64,000 bases of DNA from Halichoerus grypus (lineage: Eukaryota > Chordata > Mammalia > Carnivora > Phocidae). Location of the stretch: positions 126,147,093 to 126,211,092 of the forward strand of contig NC_135718.1 of assembly GCF_964656455.1 (NCBI RefSeq). Direction: 5' to 3'. Under the pieces are notes generated by a model, which did not search any database, had not been told where the DNA came from, and was given only the letters and a program-made list of their open reading frames with translations. This document shows positions 32,755 through 44,420 of this stretch, piece after piece. Both the position numbers and the translations under genes were made by a program. Numbering within the stretch: the stretch's first letter is position 1; each line of letters opens with the position of its first letter.

Positions 32755-32905
32755 TTTTTACTTAAAGACTGCTCTATGCCGAGGACTGTCACACCATTCT
32801 CTCATTCTGTACTCATAATGTCCCTGTAAGGGAGATATTATTATATCTATCTGTCATACAGATTAACAAATTGATGCCCACAGAGAATGAGTCAACTCCC
32901 TTGGA
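32755..32905 (+). repeat. MIR SINE, sense, partial
   Basis: 'CTCTATGCCGAGGACTGTCA', TAATGTCCCTGTAAGGGAGA with TATTATTATATC, and 'AGATTAACAAATTGATGCCC' follow the MIR core order but with many changes. Confidence 0.65.
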
Positions 32906-34744
32906 GAAGAAACTTAAGATAGTAAATATGAAATAAAATAAGGTATAGAAAAATTCTACTATACTGATATTTCAGAATATTATAAAAATATTTTTAAATT
33001 AAATATTAAAAGGCAACAATTTTAACAAACCCCAAAGAGATGAAAGGATGTCAGAAAATATGTTATTACCTTGAGATCTTTAACATGCAAATGGAGAATA
33101 AAGGACTAAACAAGCAGACATCATATGTACCCAGCTTTGTTAATCTTCTGTCTTTAAAGTCCTATCATTATTATCATCATTAGTAGTAGGAATCATTTGC
33201 TGACCACAATTGCTGTTTTTAAACATTCTTCCTTTCTCAGACATTTTTTACTTTCTATTTTCTTGAACTCTGAATGTTTGGGGCAAAGAGAACATTCCAG
33301 GAAAAGTCTTAAGTTCTCTTCCTTCTAAACAGCCAAATAAGTACAAGAATAATTGTGCAGTAAGTATGCAGAGGAAATAAATCTTAATCAGCTCTTGACC
33401 TGCTGCCTCGCCCCTATGTGAATGCTATCTCAGCAAACATATGTCCTGCTCTTTTATTTTATGTAGTAATAAACAACAGAAGTGCATGTCAGTCAACAAT
33501 GCACTTGAGGTGAGAAGGAAGTGTGTCTCAGATCCTTTTATCCACGTGGAAATTGTAGAAGAATCTGCATTAATCATTTGCTGTACTCCAAATGAAGTAT
33601 GTGTCCAAAGAGACTATTTGAAACATTTATTGTCATTGAACATATGGTCTGTTTTCAGTATCTCCCTGATTCTTTTCAACACAAACATAAATAGAAGAGT
33701 AAGGGAAGTTTATTCTAGCAGATTTTAAAACAGACGTCAATTATATTGAAGTGTTCCATAAGGGGCACTAACTTTGTTATTGACATTGTAATGGAGACAG
33801 CCAACCACTGTAATTAGCAATCGATCTTAGTGGTATGTAGATGTGTAGTCAAATGAGGAGAACCCAAATTCCATTCATAAGGCATATAACATCAGTACTA
33901 ATCTCTACCTGTTTGAAATGCCATGTGCTGTAGAAAATTAAATGTGAACTATAATCATAAAGAACAGTTCTGGTAACAAATTACTAAAGCTATCATTTAA
34001 AAGGGGTAAAGAGCTAAACTGGATGGTCAAGGGAAAAAGAATGAAAATATATATATTTGTTTGTTATCACTCTAGTATCTGAGGTAATAAAAAGAAATCT
34101 TTGTTTTCAAGACACACACCATTATTTCTGAACCTTGACTTTTAAAAGTAAGCAAATTCAATGAGAATGAAACGTGTTAAGTACACAAATCCTGAGAAAA
34201 TGGCTAATGTGGTAGAATATACTTATTTTCACAATTGGGGTGAGATAAGCATGTATTTGGTGCACTTCCTACATCGATGAATGCCATCATCAGCATTTAT
34301 TTATCCAGCGAACAAGCTAGAAACTCACATTCTCACCACCTCACAGTTGCACACATAGGATCACTCACAAAGCCTTGGGGGCTGCCTCTTCAATGTTCCT
34401 TCTCTCTGTGCCCTCTCTTCATTTCTAACTGCCTGTCCCCATAGGAGACCCCATGATCTCTTACATAGCTAGTGTGTCTGCTTCAATTCACTGACCACCC
34501 TCTCTCTCAAATCGCAGATCTCATTATGTTAACCTGCATGGTCTGATTCTCACTGTGCTCTTAAGAGCAACAGATGACAGAGGCAGTTTTGTGGATAAGA
34601 GCCCTCCAAACTGTTGAAGGTTTCTACCAGGTGTCCTTTTAGTCTCTCCATTGGAGGCAAGTATGCCCTTTCTTCACTCATTCCTTTGTAATAGCTACCA
34701 ACTATACTAGAGCAAGCAACAGGGATGCATGGCATCTAATATGA
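32906..34744. other. Non-coding stretch, no gene recognised
   Basis: No gene supported. A 95-codon frame at 33441-33728 begins at a Met but shows no recognisable domain or splice context. A GA/AA-rich patch precedes the region (32690-32755). Nothing else is seen. Confidence 0.5.
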
Positions 34745-34872
34745 TACTGCCATTTTCTGTATGAACTTGGGTATATCGTATAGCTATTTTGGACTCTGTT
34801 GTCTCAATTATTAATTAATAATGATAATAATCCCTATTTTTTTTCAGTTTTGTTAAAAGGACTGAATATGAT
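34745..34872 (-). repeat. Probable MIR SINE fragment, antisense
   Basis: 'TGTATGAACTTGGGTATATC', TTTGGACTCTGTTGTCTCAA and AATGATAATAATCCCTATTT resemble the antisense MIR 'gtgtgaccttgggcaagtcactt...cctcagtttcctcatctgt...ggataataat'. Weak but ordered. Confidence 0.5.
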
Positions 34873-35002
34873 AACATAGAAATAACTTTTTTTTTTTAAT
34901 TAGAGGGCCAATACAATTGTTTCATATACTTAAACTGAGGACTTTTAGCTTCAGGAGACACCCCATAGAAGCAAGACCTTAATTACATCTAATCATCAGA
35001 AG

Positions 35003-35021
35003 AGGGGGCGGGGGGGGGGGG
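35003..35021 (+). repeat. G-rich run
   Basis: A nearly pure guanine stretch: GGGGG, one C, then twelve G. Such runs are length-unstable and can form G-quadruplexes; the second point is inference. Confidence 0.9.
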
Positions 35022-35194
35022 TTGCAGAGAGAATGAAAGGAAGAGAAAGATTTCACTTCCCATGGGAAGAAAGACAAGCCCTGATGGTCCAACTGCAACC
35101 ACACTTTCAAACCACCTCTCCCTCTCATTTCCATCATCCAGTCAGATTTCTTCCTGTGGTTCCTCAGAGATGCCATGCCTCTCCCCCAGTCTTC

Positions 35195-35865
35195 TATTTC
35201 TTAAGACAAGGCAGTATTACCCAGTTGCTCAAGCCAAAGACCCAGGACGCCCCTTTAAGTCTACTCCTTCTCTTGCTCCCTCCATCCACTCAATCCAACA
35301 GTGAATCCTGCCTGCTTCATCTCCAAAATAGATCCTGAATCCATCTACTTTTCTCTCTCTCTACTCTTACTCTTTTTGGTTCAAACCACCATCATGGGTC
35401 CTCCTGTCTTCCTGTTTTCACTCTTGATGCCCTATTCTGTTCACAGGAGTCAAGTTAACTTTTGAAAGTATCATGTCTAGTGCACAGGCCAAAGTATGCT
35501 CACTATAACTTAGGTGTACAGAAGGGGAAATTTCTTTATCTTCAATAACTGAACTCAACTTAGCTCTCAGGCCTCACTCTGCCTATAGAACAGACAACTT
35601 ACTCCATCTCACCCTGATACTATGACTGATGGAGTGATTTTTCCCATCAAATTCCAGTATCATTATCTCCATCACTATCCACTTTGAAGTTTACTCACCT
35701 TTCTCTGGGGTGTTCTTTGCCCTGCCCTTCTCCCATCTCTTGCCCAAGGAGTGTTACACAGTCCCTAACGTCGAGGGGGCATATATCAGTATGTGACTGT
35801 GGTTTCCTAGCAAAACGTCTGGCACATGCTCTATAAATAATTTTGAATGAATGAAATGAATGCTA
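35195..35865 (+). repeat. L2 LINE 3' half, sense
   Basis: 'CCAGGACGCCCCTTTAAGTC', 'ATCCACTCAATCCAACAGTG' with AATCCTGCCTGCTTC, 'CCTGAATCCATCTACTTTTC', TTCTTTGCCCTGCCCTTCTC and TCTGGCACATGCTCTATAAA followed by 'TTTTGAATGAATGAAATGAA' follow the L2 order to its 3' tip. About 100 bp around 35460-35560 fit poorly. Overlapping frames on both strands in this region are not genes. Confidence 0.75.
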
Positions 35866-35939
35866 ACCAACATTATTAGAGTTCATTCACTTGAAATTCC
35901 TCACAAATTTGGGGAACCCCCATCCTCAGCTCTACCAGC

Positions 35940-36068
35940 CTCCCAGGGACTTAGTCATTCATTCAACATAAGTCCATGAGTGCCAGTTATTTCAAGGTAT
36001 TATCCTAGGGACTGTGAGAGATAGGAAAGATGTTGCTACTGTCAGGGAGATTATTGCCTCAAGAAAGC
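35940..36068 (-). repeat. L2 LINE 3' tip, antisense
   Basis: TCATTCATTCAACATAAGTC, GAGTGCCAGTTATTTCAAGG and 'AGGAAAGATGTTGCTACTGT' are the antisense L2 3' end. It lies about 75 bp beyond the sense L2 tip at 35865, so the two L2 copies are tail to tail. Confidence 0.75.
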
Positions 36069-38462
36069 ACTCGGGCTCAAAGAAAGTCTATCCAACAATT
36101 TCATTTATGTATTTGAATTTTACAATTTGAGTGAAAGAAAAAATAGGATAAAAGAGGTAATATATTGCACTGTTGACTTTAAGCTATAAATAAGCTATCA
36201 GAAATCCTTGGCAGAGAGGAGAGCGAAGAGAGCACTGTTGCCCAGATTACAAATGAAGGACAGTGAGTAGGCAGGAGTCTGTGCCTCCATTTGCGGTTCA
36301 GCCCAAAGGCAACTTTTGACCAATCACTGCTGAAGTGAATGCTCACTACATAGAAAGGAGACTGTTTAGAAGAACCCTAGCTGGTAAAAGTGTTTTGTTA
36401 ACATTCATTAATTAGTATTGTTGTTATGCAACTGTAATGAAAATATATCCTTACCGGGAAAATGCAATGCTTTGCCCTACTAGGATTTGAAACCAATTCC
36501 AGATGGGGAAAAGGTCAGGATTCTGTTCTCTTAGAAGGAATGTGGACTAAAATGGGTATATGATCTCAACTTTTTTTCCTTCCCAACAAAGTAAAGGGGT
36601 TTAACAGATTTCTGTGAATAATGGTGACTCCATATGACAACATGTGATTATGAGAGTAACCACCTAGGAGGAGAAGGAACTAGGTCTGAATCTCCTTGGG
36701 GAGCAAGGTATGCCCAGCCCACTCTGCTCTTTATAAGGGCTCCCTTTCTCCACCTTTTTCTCCTCTCTCCCACCTAATAGAGAAGCACTGCTTATATTCA
36801 AGAGCAAACGTATTTATTTATAATTTTTTTCATTTTCATACATATGAACAATAGACCTATATCTGGAACTCACTGAAGATTTTAAAATGAGATGCTTAAA
36901 AAAATAATAAATAATAAAAATTAAAATGAGATGCTTAAATCTTGAGCCAAAATGAAATAGCAGAAAGTTTTCATGAGATCCCATACAGAAAATACTCCGT
37001 ACTTTTTGGACAGACTTTTCATACTAGAAATTGTTAGGCATTATCTGCATTTCCATAAACAGTTATACCCATGGCCTTTAAAGTTTGTAGAATAAACAGA
37101 CTCCACTACAGTCTGTCATGTAGCTGTACCCTCTAGCTATGCTCTGAAAAGAAACTCCCTGTGATCATTTGATAACACGTGCAGAATGACTGGACAGAAC
37201 ATGGAGAAGAGCCAGTGGCCATGTCCCAGGCAGAGAATGAGACCTTTGGTGAGAATAAACCCAAGACCTCCACCTCATTAGTACCACATATTAACCACCC
37301 AAACCAACTAGTAGAAACTATTTCTTTGGGTTAAGAATGTGAGCTACCGTGGCATCCTGAATTTTCCTATCTCAAAACCTCACAAAACTGTCGGCTCTGC
37401 TAATATTTCCACTGCGGCTCCAATTTCTTTCCTTTGATGTGAGTAATGCATTCACCACGCAGGCCACTAAGTATCAACAGGAAAGCCAGCAGGGACCCAA
37501 CCTCTTGGGTTCCTGGGTTCCTGAAATATAACAAGAAAAAAATTTGCCTTACAAAAAGAAAAAAAGAAAAAAAAAAAACTATTGCCCCACTCCATCCTAA
37601 TTTGTTTTCTTTGGGTTACTCTTGTTTGCAGACCTTTTGAAGTAAGTTGTTCCCTGCCACTGAGGACTCTTTCTAATAAGCCAGAAACCCTGAGCACACC
37701 TGCTCTTTCTTAACGCTTACTCTTCTTACTCAACTGGGACAGTAGATCCTCTATCTTTTAGCATGACAAGGGCATTTTGCATCATAATGCTGCAGCATTA
37801 TAAATTTTCCCCAAATGTGTCATGAGTGCCCTATAGGGCACTTTGTACAGATTTGTTTTTGAATGACCCTCAAAAAACAAAGTCCTGTGCAAGAGGATTA
37901 AAAATCCCTCAGGGAACTTCCTTCCTTTAACAGATTTTCCAGAAGGAATGTGCTCCCGGCTCTTGATTTGATTTCCTGCCCTAGTTAAAAGCACTGCGGT
38001 GTAAGACATGTTTTATCCCCATTTTTCACCTTATAAATGAAGTTTACCTATAATGAATGTCTGTATTGGTTCAAAAGCAAAGTAACCAGTGATATTAGCT
38101 ACAATGTCACATCCGAACACGTCTACAAAGGAAGAAATTCTCCTTTGGTACAAACTAAGTTGCTGAATTTGAATCACAGAAATGCTGTGTCTTTTGACTC
38201 ATTCAACAGGCTCTATGAAGTGGGTCAAAGGTATGGTAGCAGAGACAACTAGGGAGAATCCTAACAATAAAGGGATGGGATGTTGACAGTTGTTTCTCTT
38301 ACTACTCCCCCAAACCAGCAAGTGGTCACCAATACTTTCCATGTGGACAGACATGCATATTTTCTAAGATAATAACTGGCCACAGCAAATAAATCTGTAT
38401 TGCTTCAAGGTTGGTACAAGATTATACCCTTTATTATTTTCCTAAAGAAAACAATAGCAGCC
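36069..38462. other. 2.4 kb with no gene recognised
   Basis: No supported gene. A 19-bp sequence TTAAAATGAGATGCTTAAA occurs twice (36882-36900 and 36921-36939) around a 20-bp A/AT-rich spacer, looking like a tiny insertion with a target duplication or a replication slip. An impure A-run lies at 37557-37578. Frames of up to 76 codons show no protein feature. Confidence 0.5.
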
Positions 38463-38464
38463 AT

Positions 38465-39078
38465 TGTGGGTTGAACTGTACCCTCAAAAAAATATATATA
38501 TTCAAGTCCTAAACCCCAGTACCTCTGAATGTGATCTTATTTGGAAACAGGGTCTTTGCAGATATAATCAAATTAAGAAGAGGCCATATTAGATTAAGAT
38601 GAATCCTAATCCAATGACTGGTGTTTTTATAAAAGGAAAGACACAGAGAGAAAAACACCAAACACGGCCAGCAAGTACCAGAAGCTATTACAGGCACATG
38701 AGATAGTCTCTCCCTCAGAGCCTTTAGAGGGAGCATAGCCCTGCCAGACCCCTGGTTTCAAACTCTGAGGCTCAAGAACTGTGAAAGAGGGCGCCTGGGT
38801 GGCTCAGTTGGTTAAGCGACTGCCTTCAGCTCAGGTCATGATCCTGGGGTCCCTGGATCGAGTCCCGCATCGGGCTCCCTGCTCGGCAGGGAGTCTGCTT
38901 CTCCCTCTGACCCTCCCCCCTCTCATGTACTCGCTCTCTCTCATTCTCTCTCTCTCAAATAAATAAATAAAAAATCTTTAAAAAAAAAAAAAAAAAGAAC
39001 TGTGAAAGAATAAAATTTTGTTGTTTTAAACCACCCAGTCCGTGGTGATTTACTGCAGCAGCCCTAGCAAACTAACAC
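38465..39078 (+). mobile_element. MLT1-type solo LTR (ERVL-MaLR), split by a SINEC
   Basis: An old retroviral-like LTR: 'GTGGGTTGAACTGTACCCTC', TCAAGTCCTAAACCCCAGTA, 'CTGAATGTGATCTTATTTGG', 'AAACAGGGTCTTTGCAGATA', GACTGGTGTTTTTATAAAAG and, after the SINEC, 'TTTTGTTGTTTTAAACCACC' with CCCTAGCAAACTAACACA. No internal retroviral sequence is found on either side, so it is a solo LTR. It is long inert; the SINEC at 38789-38994 lies just before its polyadenylation region (GAATAAAATT). Confidence 0.95.
38789..38994 (+). mobile_element. SINEC, sense, inside the MLT1 LTR
   Basis: Head GGCGCCTGGGTGGCTCAGTT. The body has the variant 'CTCTGACCCTCCCCCCTCTC' with a second block CATTCTCTCTCTCTC, then AAATAAATAAATAAAAAATC and an A-tail. 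A perfect 15-bp duplication AAGAACTGTGAAAGA flanks it (38774-38788, 38995-39009) and consists of LTR sequence. Confidence 0.97.
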
Positions 39079-39269
39079 AACAAGCTACTAAGAAATGTTC
39101 TTTTTTGTATATAAGCAGGTACCATTTTGCAAAGATGTGCATATATTTCTGGGTCTCTGTACTTTAATATACTAATTGATAAGCTAATTCCTCTGTCTTC
39201 AGTCCATTATATCTAAATTATAAATAATGCTCTTTAAAAATAATAATAACACTCTTTGACATTGTTATA

Positions 39270-40740
39270 CTCCTCTGATTTCACCAGTTTATTCTGATTT
39301 CACCAATTTTATGTGCACTCGTGTGTGTGTGTCTAGTTATATGCAGTTTTATCATATGTGTAAATTCATGTAATCACTTCCACAATCAAGATACAGAACT
39401 GCTCCATCAGATTAAGGCTCCATTTCCTACCCCTTTATATCTGCAACGACCACCTGCCCTCCTCCCCTGCCCTAACCTCTGACAACTACTAGTCTGTTCT
39501 CCATCTCTGTAATTTTGTCATTTCAGTACTGTTAAATAGACAGACTCATACGGTATGCAATCTTTTTTTATTCAGAAAAATCCCATTGAGATCCATCCAA
39601 GTTATTGCATGTATCACTGGTTTATTCCTTTTTATTGCTGAGTAGTATTGCATGGTATGGTTGCACTACCACAGTTGGTTTAACCATTCACCTGCTTAGG
39701 ACATTCCAATTATTTTCAGTTTGGGGCTATTATAAGTAAACCCGCTATGAATATTCATGGACAGATTTTTGCATAAACGTAAGTTTTTATTTCTCTGGGA
39801 TAAATGCTCAAGAGTTGAAATTGCTGGGTTGTCTGATAAGTGCAAACTTAGTTTTTTTAAAAGTTGTCAAACTACTGGGCGCCTAACTGGCTCGGTCAGT
39901 AAAGCTTGTGACTTTTGGGTCTCAAATTCAAACCCCACAGTTGGGGATAGAGTTTACTTAAAAAAAAAAAAAAAAAAAAAAAAGCTGCCAAACTATTTTC
40001 CAGAGTTGATGTAGCATTTGACATTCCCCCCAGCAACGTACGAATGAATGATCCAGTTTCTCCACATCCTCGTCAGCATTTGGTATAGTCACTACATTTT
40101 ATTTTAGCCATTTTGATAGTTGTGTATTGATATCTTACAGTGATTTTAATCTGCATTCCCCTAATAAGTAATGATATTAAACCCCTTTTCATGTGCCATC
40201 CATATATCCTCTTCAGTGAAATGTCTGTTCATCTCTTTGGCTATTTTCTAATTGGACTGTAAAGTTTTTTACTGCTGAGTTTTGACAGTTCTTTACATAG
40301 TCTAGATACAAGGCACTTATCAAATATATGATTTGCAAATGTTTTCTCCCAATCTGTAGTTTATCTTTTCCTCCTCATCATGGAGTCCGTCTTTTACAGA
40401 GCAAAAGTTTTTTCATTCTGATGAGGTCAAATTTCTCAATTATTTCCTTTTATTAATCATTCTTTTGGTATCAAGTCTATAAATTTTTTGCCTAGCCCTT
40501 GGATCCAAAGACTTTCTCCTATGTTTTTTCTGAAAGTTTGATAGATTTACATTTTTTTTTTGGCATGATATATTTGAGTTAATTGGGGGTGACGACTCAG
40601 TTTGAGGTTCATTTATTTGCTTACGGAAGTCCAATTGCTCCAGTACCACTGGTTAAAAAGTTTATTCTTTTTTGAATTCTTTATCGAATTGCTTCTGTGC
40701 TGCTCTCAAAAATCATTGAACATGCTTGTGGGATAAAAGT
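39270..40740 (-). mobile_element. L1 LINE 3' region, antisense, split by a short SINEC
   Basis: Reverse-complement of L1M 3' sequence: 'CCCATTGAGATCCATCCAAG', TTTATTGCTGAGTAGTATTG, 'TTTGGGGCTATTATAAGTAA', 'AATTGCTGGGTTGTCTGATA', 'TCCACATCCTCGTCAGCATT', TTTGGCTATTTTCTAATTGG and 'GATTTGCAAATGTTTTCTCC'. The orientation is opposite to the L1s at 27.5 and 50 kb. There is no intact frame. Confidence 0.9.
39875..39981 (+). mobile_element. Short SINEC variant, sense, inside antisense L1
   Basis: 'GGGCGCCTAACTGGCTCGGT', CTTGTGACTTTTGGGTCTCA, AAATTCAAACCCCACAGTTG and a GTTTACTT(A)n tail of about 24 A. Imperfect duplication AAGTTGTCAAACTA (39861-39874) / AAGCTGCCAAACTA (39982-39995), 12 of 14 bases, which supports an older insertion age than the long SINECs. 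Confidence 0.9.
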
Positions 40741-41114
40741 TTTTCAACAGCATTTTTAATGAGAATTACTGAAATTTCTATTTCTATGATTTTTATTCTA
40801 CAATAAGAAATTCCTTCACTTTTATTATAAATGCAGTATTAGAGACCTAGAGCTTTATCTATCCTGGAGAGTGCTACTAAATTCTATAACACATTGATAG
40901 GTTCAGAATAATAGTTACAGCTGCAACAGTAACAGCTACGAAGCAAATTGTCAACAGCAGACAGCTTAGTATATTAGTGGGTTCATATATATCAAACCAG
41001 GTGCAATGGTTGATCATTAATTTTCATTTTTCTTAAGAAAAATTGTTTCTTTTGCATACCAGTGCAAACTCTCAGCACATCTAAACTATCATCCCAGTTC
41101 TCAGACTTAGAGCA
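40741..41114. other. Non-coding stretch, no gene recognised
   Basis: Nothing supported. It contains an A/G/C-rich patch with AACAGTAACAGCTACGAAGC near 40925. Confidence 0.5.
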
Positions 41115-41600
41115 GAAGGTTTCACTGAACCTTCAACAAATAATTACTTACAAGCTACCATAAACAATCATTGTACTGGGTGCTGGGGATAGAGCAATGA
41201 ATAAAATGAAGTCCATGCCTTTGAGGAGTTTATATTCTAGGAGAGGGATAACAAGAAACATCTAAGTTTTAAAATGTGTATTATAATGTCAAATAGTGTT
41301 CAGTATTACAAAGAAATATAAATCAGGAGAGAGTGATGGAGTTGAGAAGTTTGGTCTTTTAAACAGGGTGGCCTTTGAGGATATAAGACATAATGAAGTG
41401 ATGAACTGAGCCACGCAAATAGCTGCAGGAAAATTACTCCAGACAGAGGGAACCAAAGAGAAAAGGCCTCGGTGATAGGAATGTACTCAAGTACAATCAG
41501 GAATAGAAAACTGGCCCTTACGGTTTGAGGTGGATAATCTAAGGCAAAGAAGAGACCACAAGAAAAACAGGGCCTTGTAGATGTCATAGGCTGAGGCTTA
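41115..41600 (-). repeat. L2 LINE 3' end, antisense
   Basis: 'TTCAACAAATAATTACTTAC', TGTACTGGGTGCTGGGGATA, 'GAGGAGTTTATATTCTAGGA', 'CTCCAGACAGAGGGAACCAA' with AGAGAAAAGGCCTC, and AACAGGGCCTTGTAGATGTC: successive antisense L2 blocks from the 3' tip inwards. Confidence 0.85.
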
Positions 41601-41719
41601 ATACCCCGACTTGTTTGTGCATTTGGTCAAGATAGCCAAAGAAAGATAGCATAATGAAACCCATCATTGTACTTGGTTTTATGAGCTTTGTCAATAACTT
41701 GCAACATGATTTGTGGGTC

Positions 41720-42105
41720 AACCTTCATTTACCTGATAAAATTTATTGTGTACCATATGAGCAATGGGTTGTGATAAGTCCCCAGAAGGCAAAGGAAAAT
41801 AGGATATGGTTCCATACTTGATAAGTTCACAGGAGAGTGGAGGTAAGGGGACATTCAATGACAGTATAATGCTTATCTGTGATAACTAAATATTTGCAAA
41901 CATAGAACAAGAATGTTGCTGAAGAGCAAGTCTTAGGGTGTGCAGAGTTAAGCTAGGGACATCAGTAAGTGTTTCAAAGAATATTTGAATTGAATCTTGA
42001 AGGATGAGTAAGAGTTTGTTAGGAGAAGACAAAAAAATACATTAGAGAGGGGAAGAGTAATGGCAAAGGCATGTAGCCTCAGGGCTCATTCCTATCTCCA
42101 TTACT
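41720..42105 (-). repeat. L2 LINE 3' end, antisense (second copy)
   Basis: Starts again at the L2 3' tip (TTTATTGTGTACCATATGAG) and runs inwards: 'ATACTTGATAAGTTCACAGG', 'AATTGAATCTTGAAGGATGA' with GTAAGAGTTTGTTAGG, GGCAAAGGCATGTAGCCTCA. It repeats the same L2 region as 41115-41600, so it is a second insertion in the same orientation, not a continuation. Confidence 0.8.
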
Positions 42106-42600
42106 TAAAAGAGAGCATTATTCATCTTCCACTCAGGGAAATGTGTCTCTGATGACCAGGATTATCTGTTTGGCTGGATATGGTTCAACAGAAAAGAATG
42201 CCACGCTAATTAAAAATTCTGACAACATTATGACTCTGAAGTACATTATCTCAAAATTTACTTAATGTACTCAAAATGTTCTAACCCTAGACATAAGCCT
42301 AATTATTCTGCTTAATATCACCCAATCTCTTTTTCATCATGCAAATTTGCTGAATATTTTTCTTTTAGCCATCCTCTGTGTGACTTCTGTCTTGGGAATA
42401 GTAGTGTAAGAAACATCCCTTCCTTGCTGAGACTGACTACATCCCATGATCTTAAGGTTTGAGTGTCCCATCTGACCACTCCAATTAAGTAAACTGCTTT
42501 TAAAATTATTATTATTATTATTATTATTATTAGCAACATACCAAGAATTGGACTAACCTTTGAGCCGAAACAAGAAAAGTTTCCCTCTCTGGGCCTTTAT
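42106..42600. other. Non-coding stretch with an (ATT)n microsatellite
   Basis: No gene supported. An (ATT)n array of about ten units lies at 42506-42532. Confidence 0.7.
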
Positions 42601-42614
42601 TTTAAAAACTGACA

Positions 42615-42822
42615 GGGCCCCTGGGTGGTTCAGTCGGTTAAGTGTCCAACTCTTGATTTCGTTTCAGGTCATGATCTGAGGGTTGTGAGATCAAGCCCCG
42701 CGTCACAAGCCCCGCGTCGGGCTCCATGCTGGGTGTGGAGCCTGCTTAAGATTCTCTCTCTCCCTATCCCTCTTCCCCTCCTCCACCTCTTAAAAAAAAA
42801 AAAGGAAAAAAAAAAAAAAACC
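42615..42822 (+). mobile_element. SINEC, sense, with target-site duplication
   Basis: Head GGGCCCCTGGGTGGTTCAGT; 'CAACTCTTGATTTCGTTTCA' variant with 'GAGATTCTCTCTCTCCC'-like text preceded by AAG. A small tandem duplication within the element repeats CAAGCCCCGCGTC. The tail is a broken A-run (A11-GG-A15). Flanks TTTAAAAACTGACA (42601-42614) and TTTAAAAAACTGACA (42823-42837) differ by one A. Confidence 0.93.
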
Positions 42823-43065
42823 TTTAAAAAACTGACAAGTGATACTGGGAAGGCAGGTGCCAAAATTATAAAATAATTGGGAAATAATTACGGTCCCAAA
42901 GCAGAACTAGCCACAAATGTTGACAGAGCAGTATATCTTCTCCAAAAGATGCCACATAGATGCTCAGGATGCACTAAACAAAATTCTATAAGAGATTTGC
43001 TGTCTACATTTTCTGTATCCTCTTTGAAGTGCAAATATCTAGGAAAGAATAGAATTTCTAAAGAT

Positions 43066-43259
43066 ACACCTAGGGGTGGCTCAGTTGGTTAAGCATCTGC
43101 CTTCAGCTCAGGTCAGGATCCCAGGGTCCTGGGATTGAGCTCCACATCAGGCTTCCTGCTCAGCAGGGAGTCTGCTTCTCACTTTCTCTCTCTCTCCCTC
43201 TGCCCCTCCGCATCACTCATTCATTCTCTCTCTCTCTCTCTCACAAATTTAAAAAAAAA
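43066..43259 (+). mobile_element. SINEC, sense
   Basis: CACCTAGGGGTGGCTCAGTT head with a small rearrangement at the start, 'GGGTCCTGGGATTGAGCTCC', 'TCTGCCCCTCCGCATCACTC' and a pure CT run, ending in AAATTT and an A-tail. The flanking duplication is short (AAAGATA at 43060-43066 and 43258-43264). Confidence 0.88.
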
Positions 43260-43264
43260 AAGAT

Positions 43265-44420
43265 AATCCTAAAATAAAAGCCTCAACTGAGTTCAGGAGA
43301 AAGGTTTAATTTTTAAGTGTAGGATTGTTCTAGAAGAGGAGAGACTGAACAGAGTACCATTATGAGGGGCTTCTATGTGTTGTGTGCCAGGATAAGATGA
43401 GGTATCAGAGAGGTAGGTAGGTAGGTACCAGATACAAAATGCGCCCTTCTCACAATTTTGCATTATTTCATAATTAAATTTCCAGCTATTTTTAAAAGGA
43501 GAATGAATTACTCTTTGGAGTAATAAAGTTATTAAATAAAGTTTTAAATAACTAAAGTTATTTGTATATGGAATATATACACAGCTATTATCAATCAGAA
43601 TTTAAAATATTTAATGACATGGAAAACCATTCATAAGTAGAGAAAAAAAAAAAACCACTAGAAAAATATGTGCAGAACAATCATAACCCAAAGGAAGGAA
43701 AATGAGAGGGAAAAGAAAATACATCCCAGGGGTACTGGTGGTAATCTACAAACTGTGTTTCTCACCTTGTTGCTTTTCAAAAATTTCTCCAATAAAAATG
43801 TTTTACTTCAGTATTAAGAGAAACAACAAAACTTATTATTTAAATGGAGGGAAAAAAAAGATTCTCTCTGATATTAACCACTATGCCCGCTTCCATGAAT
43901 TCTGGAGATGAGACACCACTCCCAGTCACCATGGCTGTGCTGAAAGGTTAACATAACTTGGGCTGCTTCCCCTCAAATCAATGAGTTGCTGCTCCTGCAT
44001 GTGCCCAGATACCAGTCCTGTCTGGGGGAGATGAGAACTTGCACTCCGTGGCCTCGCTATCTTGCCCAGAATGTGCACCATGGTCAGGATCGAAAGGGAT
44101 TTTTAAGACTCATGGTTTAAAATGATATGATGAAACATTCTAAGAGGAATGATGAAAGGTGGACTGAATGTTCCTGAGCCCTCAAAACAAAATGAAGTAC
44201 AAGTGAGTTTCTTTTTACTAGAATCTATCATTTGCTCTTCCTGAGTATGATATGAACCAGAGGACAGGAGACTCTCTCAAGCACAGGATTAAAAAAAAAA
44301 AAAATCTGGGGATCTGATGAAATTTATAGTATTACAACCTTTTAAACATATTTTTGAATATTTTAAATATCTAGTAGAGAATTATTTTACCTAACTTTTT
44401 TTAAAACTGTAAATAAAATA
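43265..44420. other. Non-coding stretch, possible ancient repeat
   Basis: No gene supported. Bases 43590-43815 (AAAATATTTAATGACATGGA, ATGTGCAGAACAATCATAAC, 'AATTTCTCCAATAAAAATGT') resemble a common ancient dispersed repeat that ends '...ttccaaattttctacaatgagcatg'; family unnamed. A short GTAG run (43411-43426) and A-runs near 43647 and 44289 occur. A 69-codon frame at 43702 has no protein feature. Confidence 0.45.
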
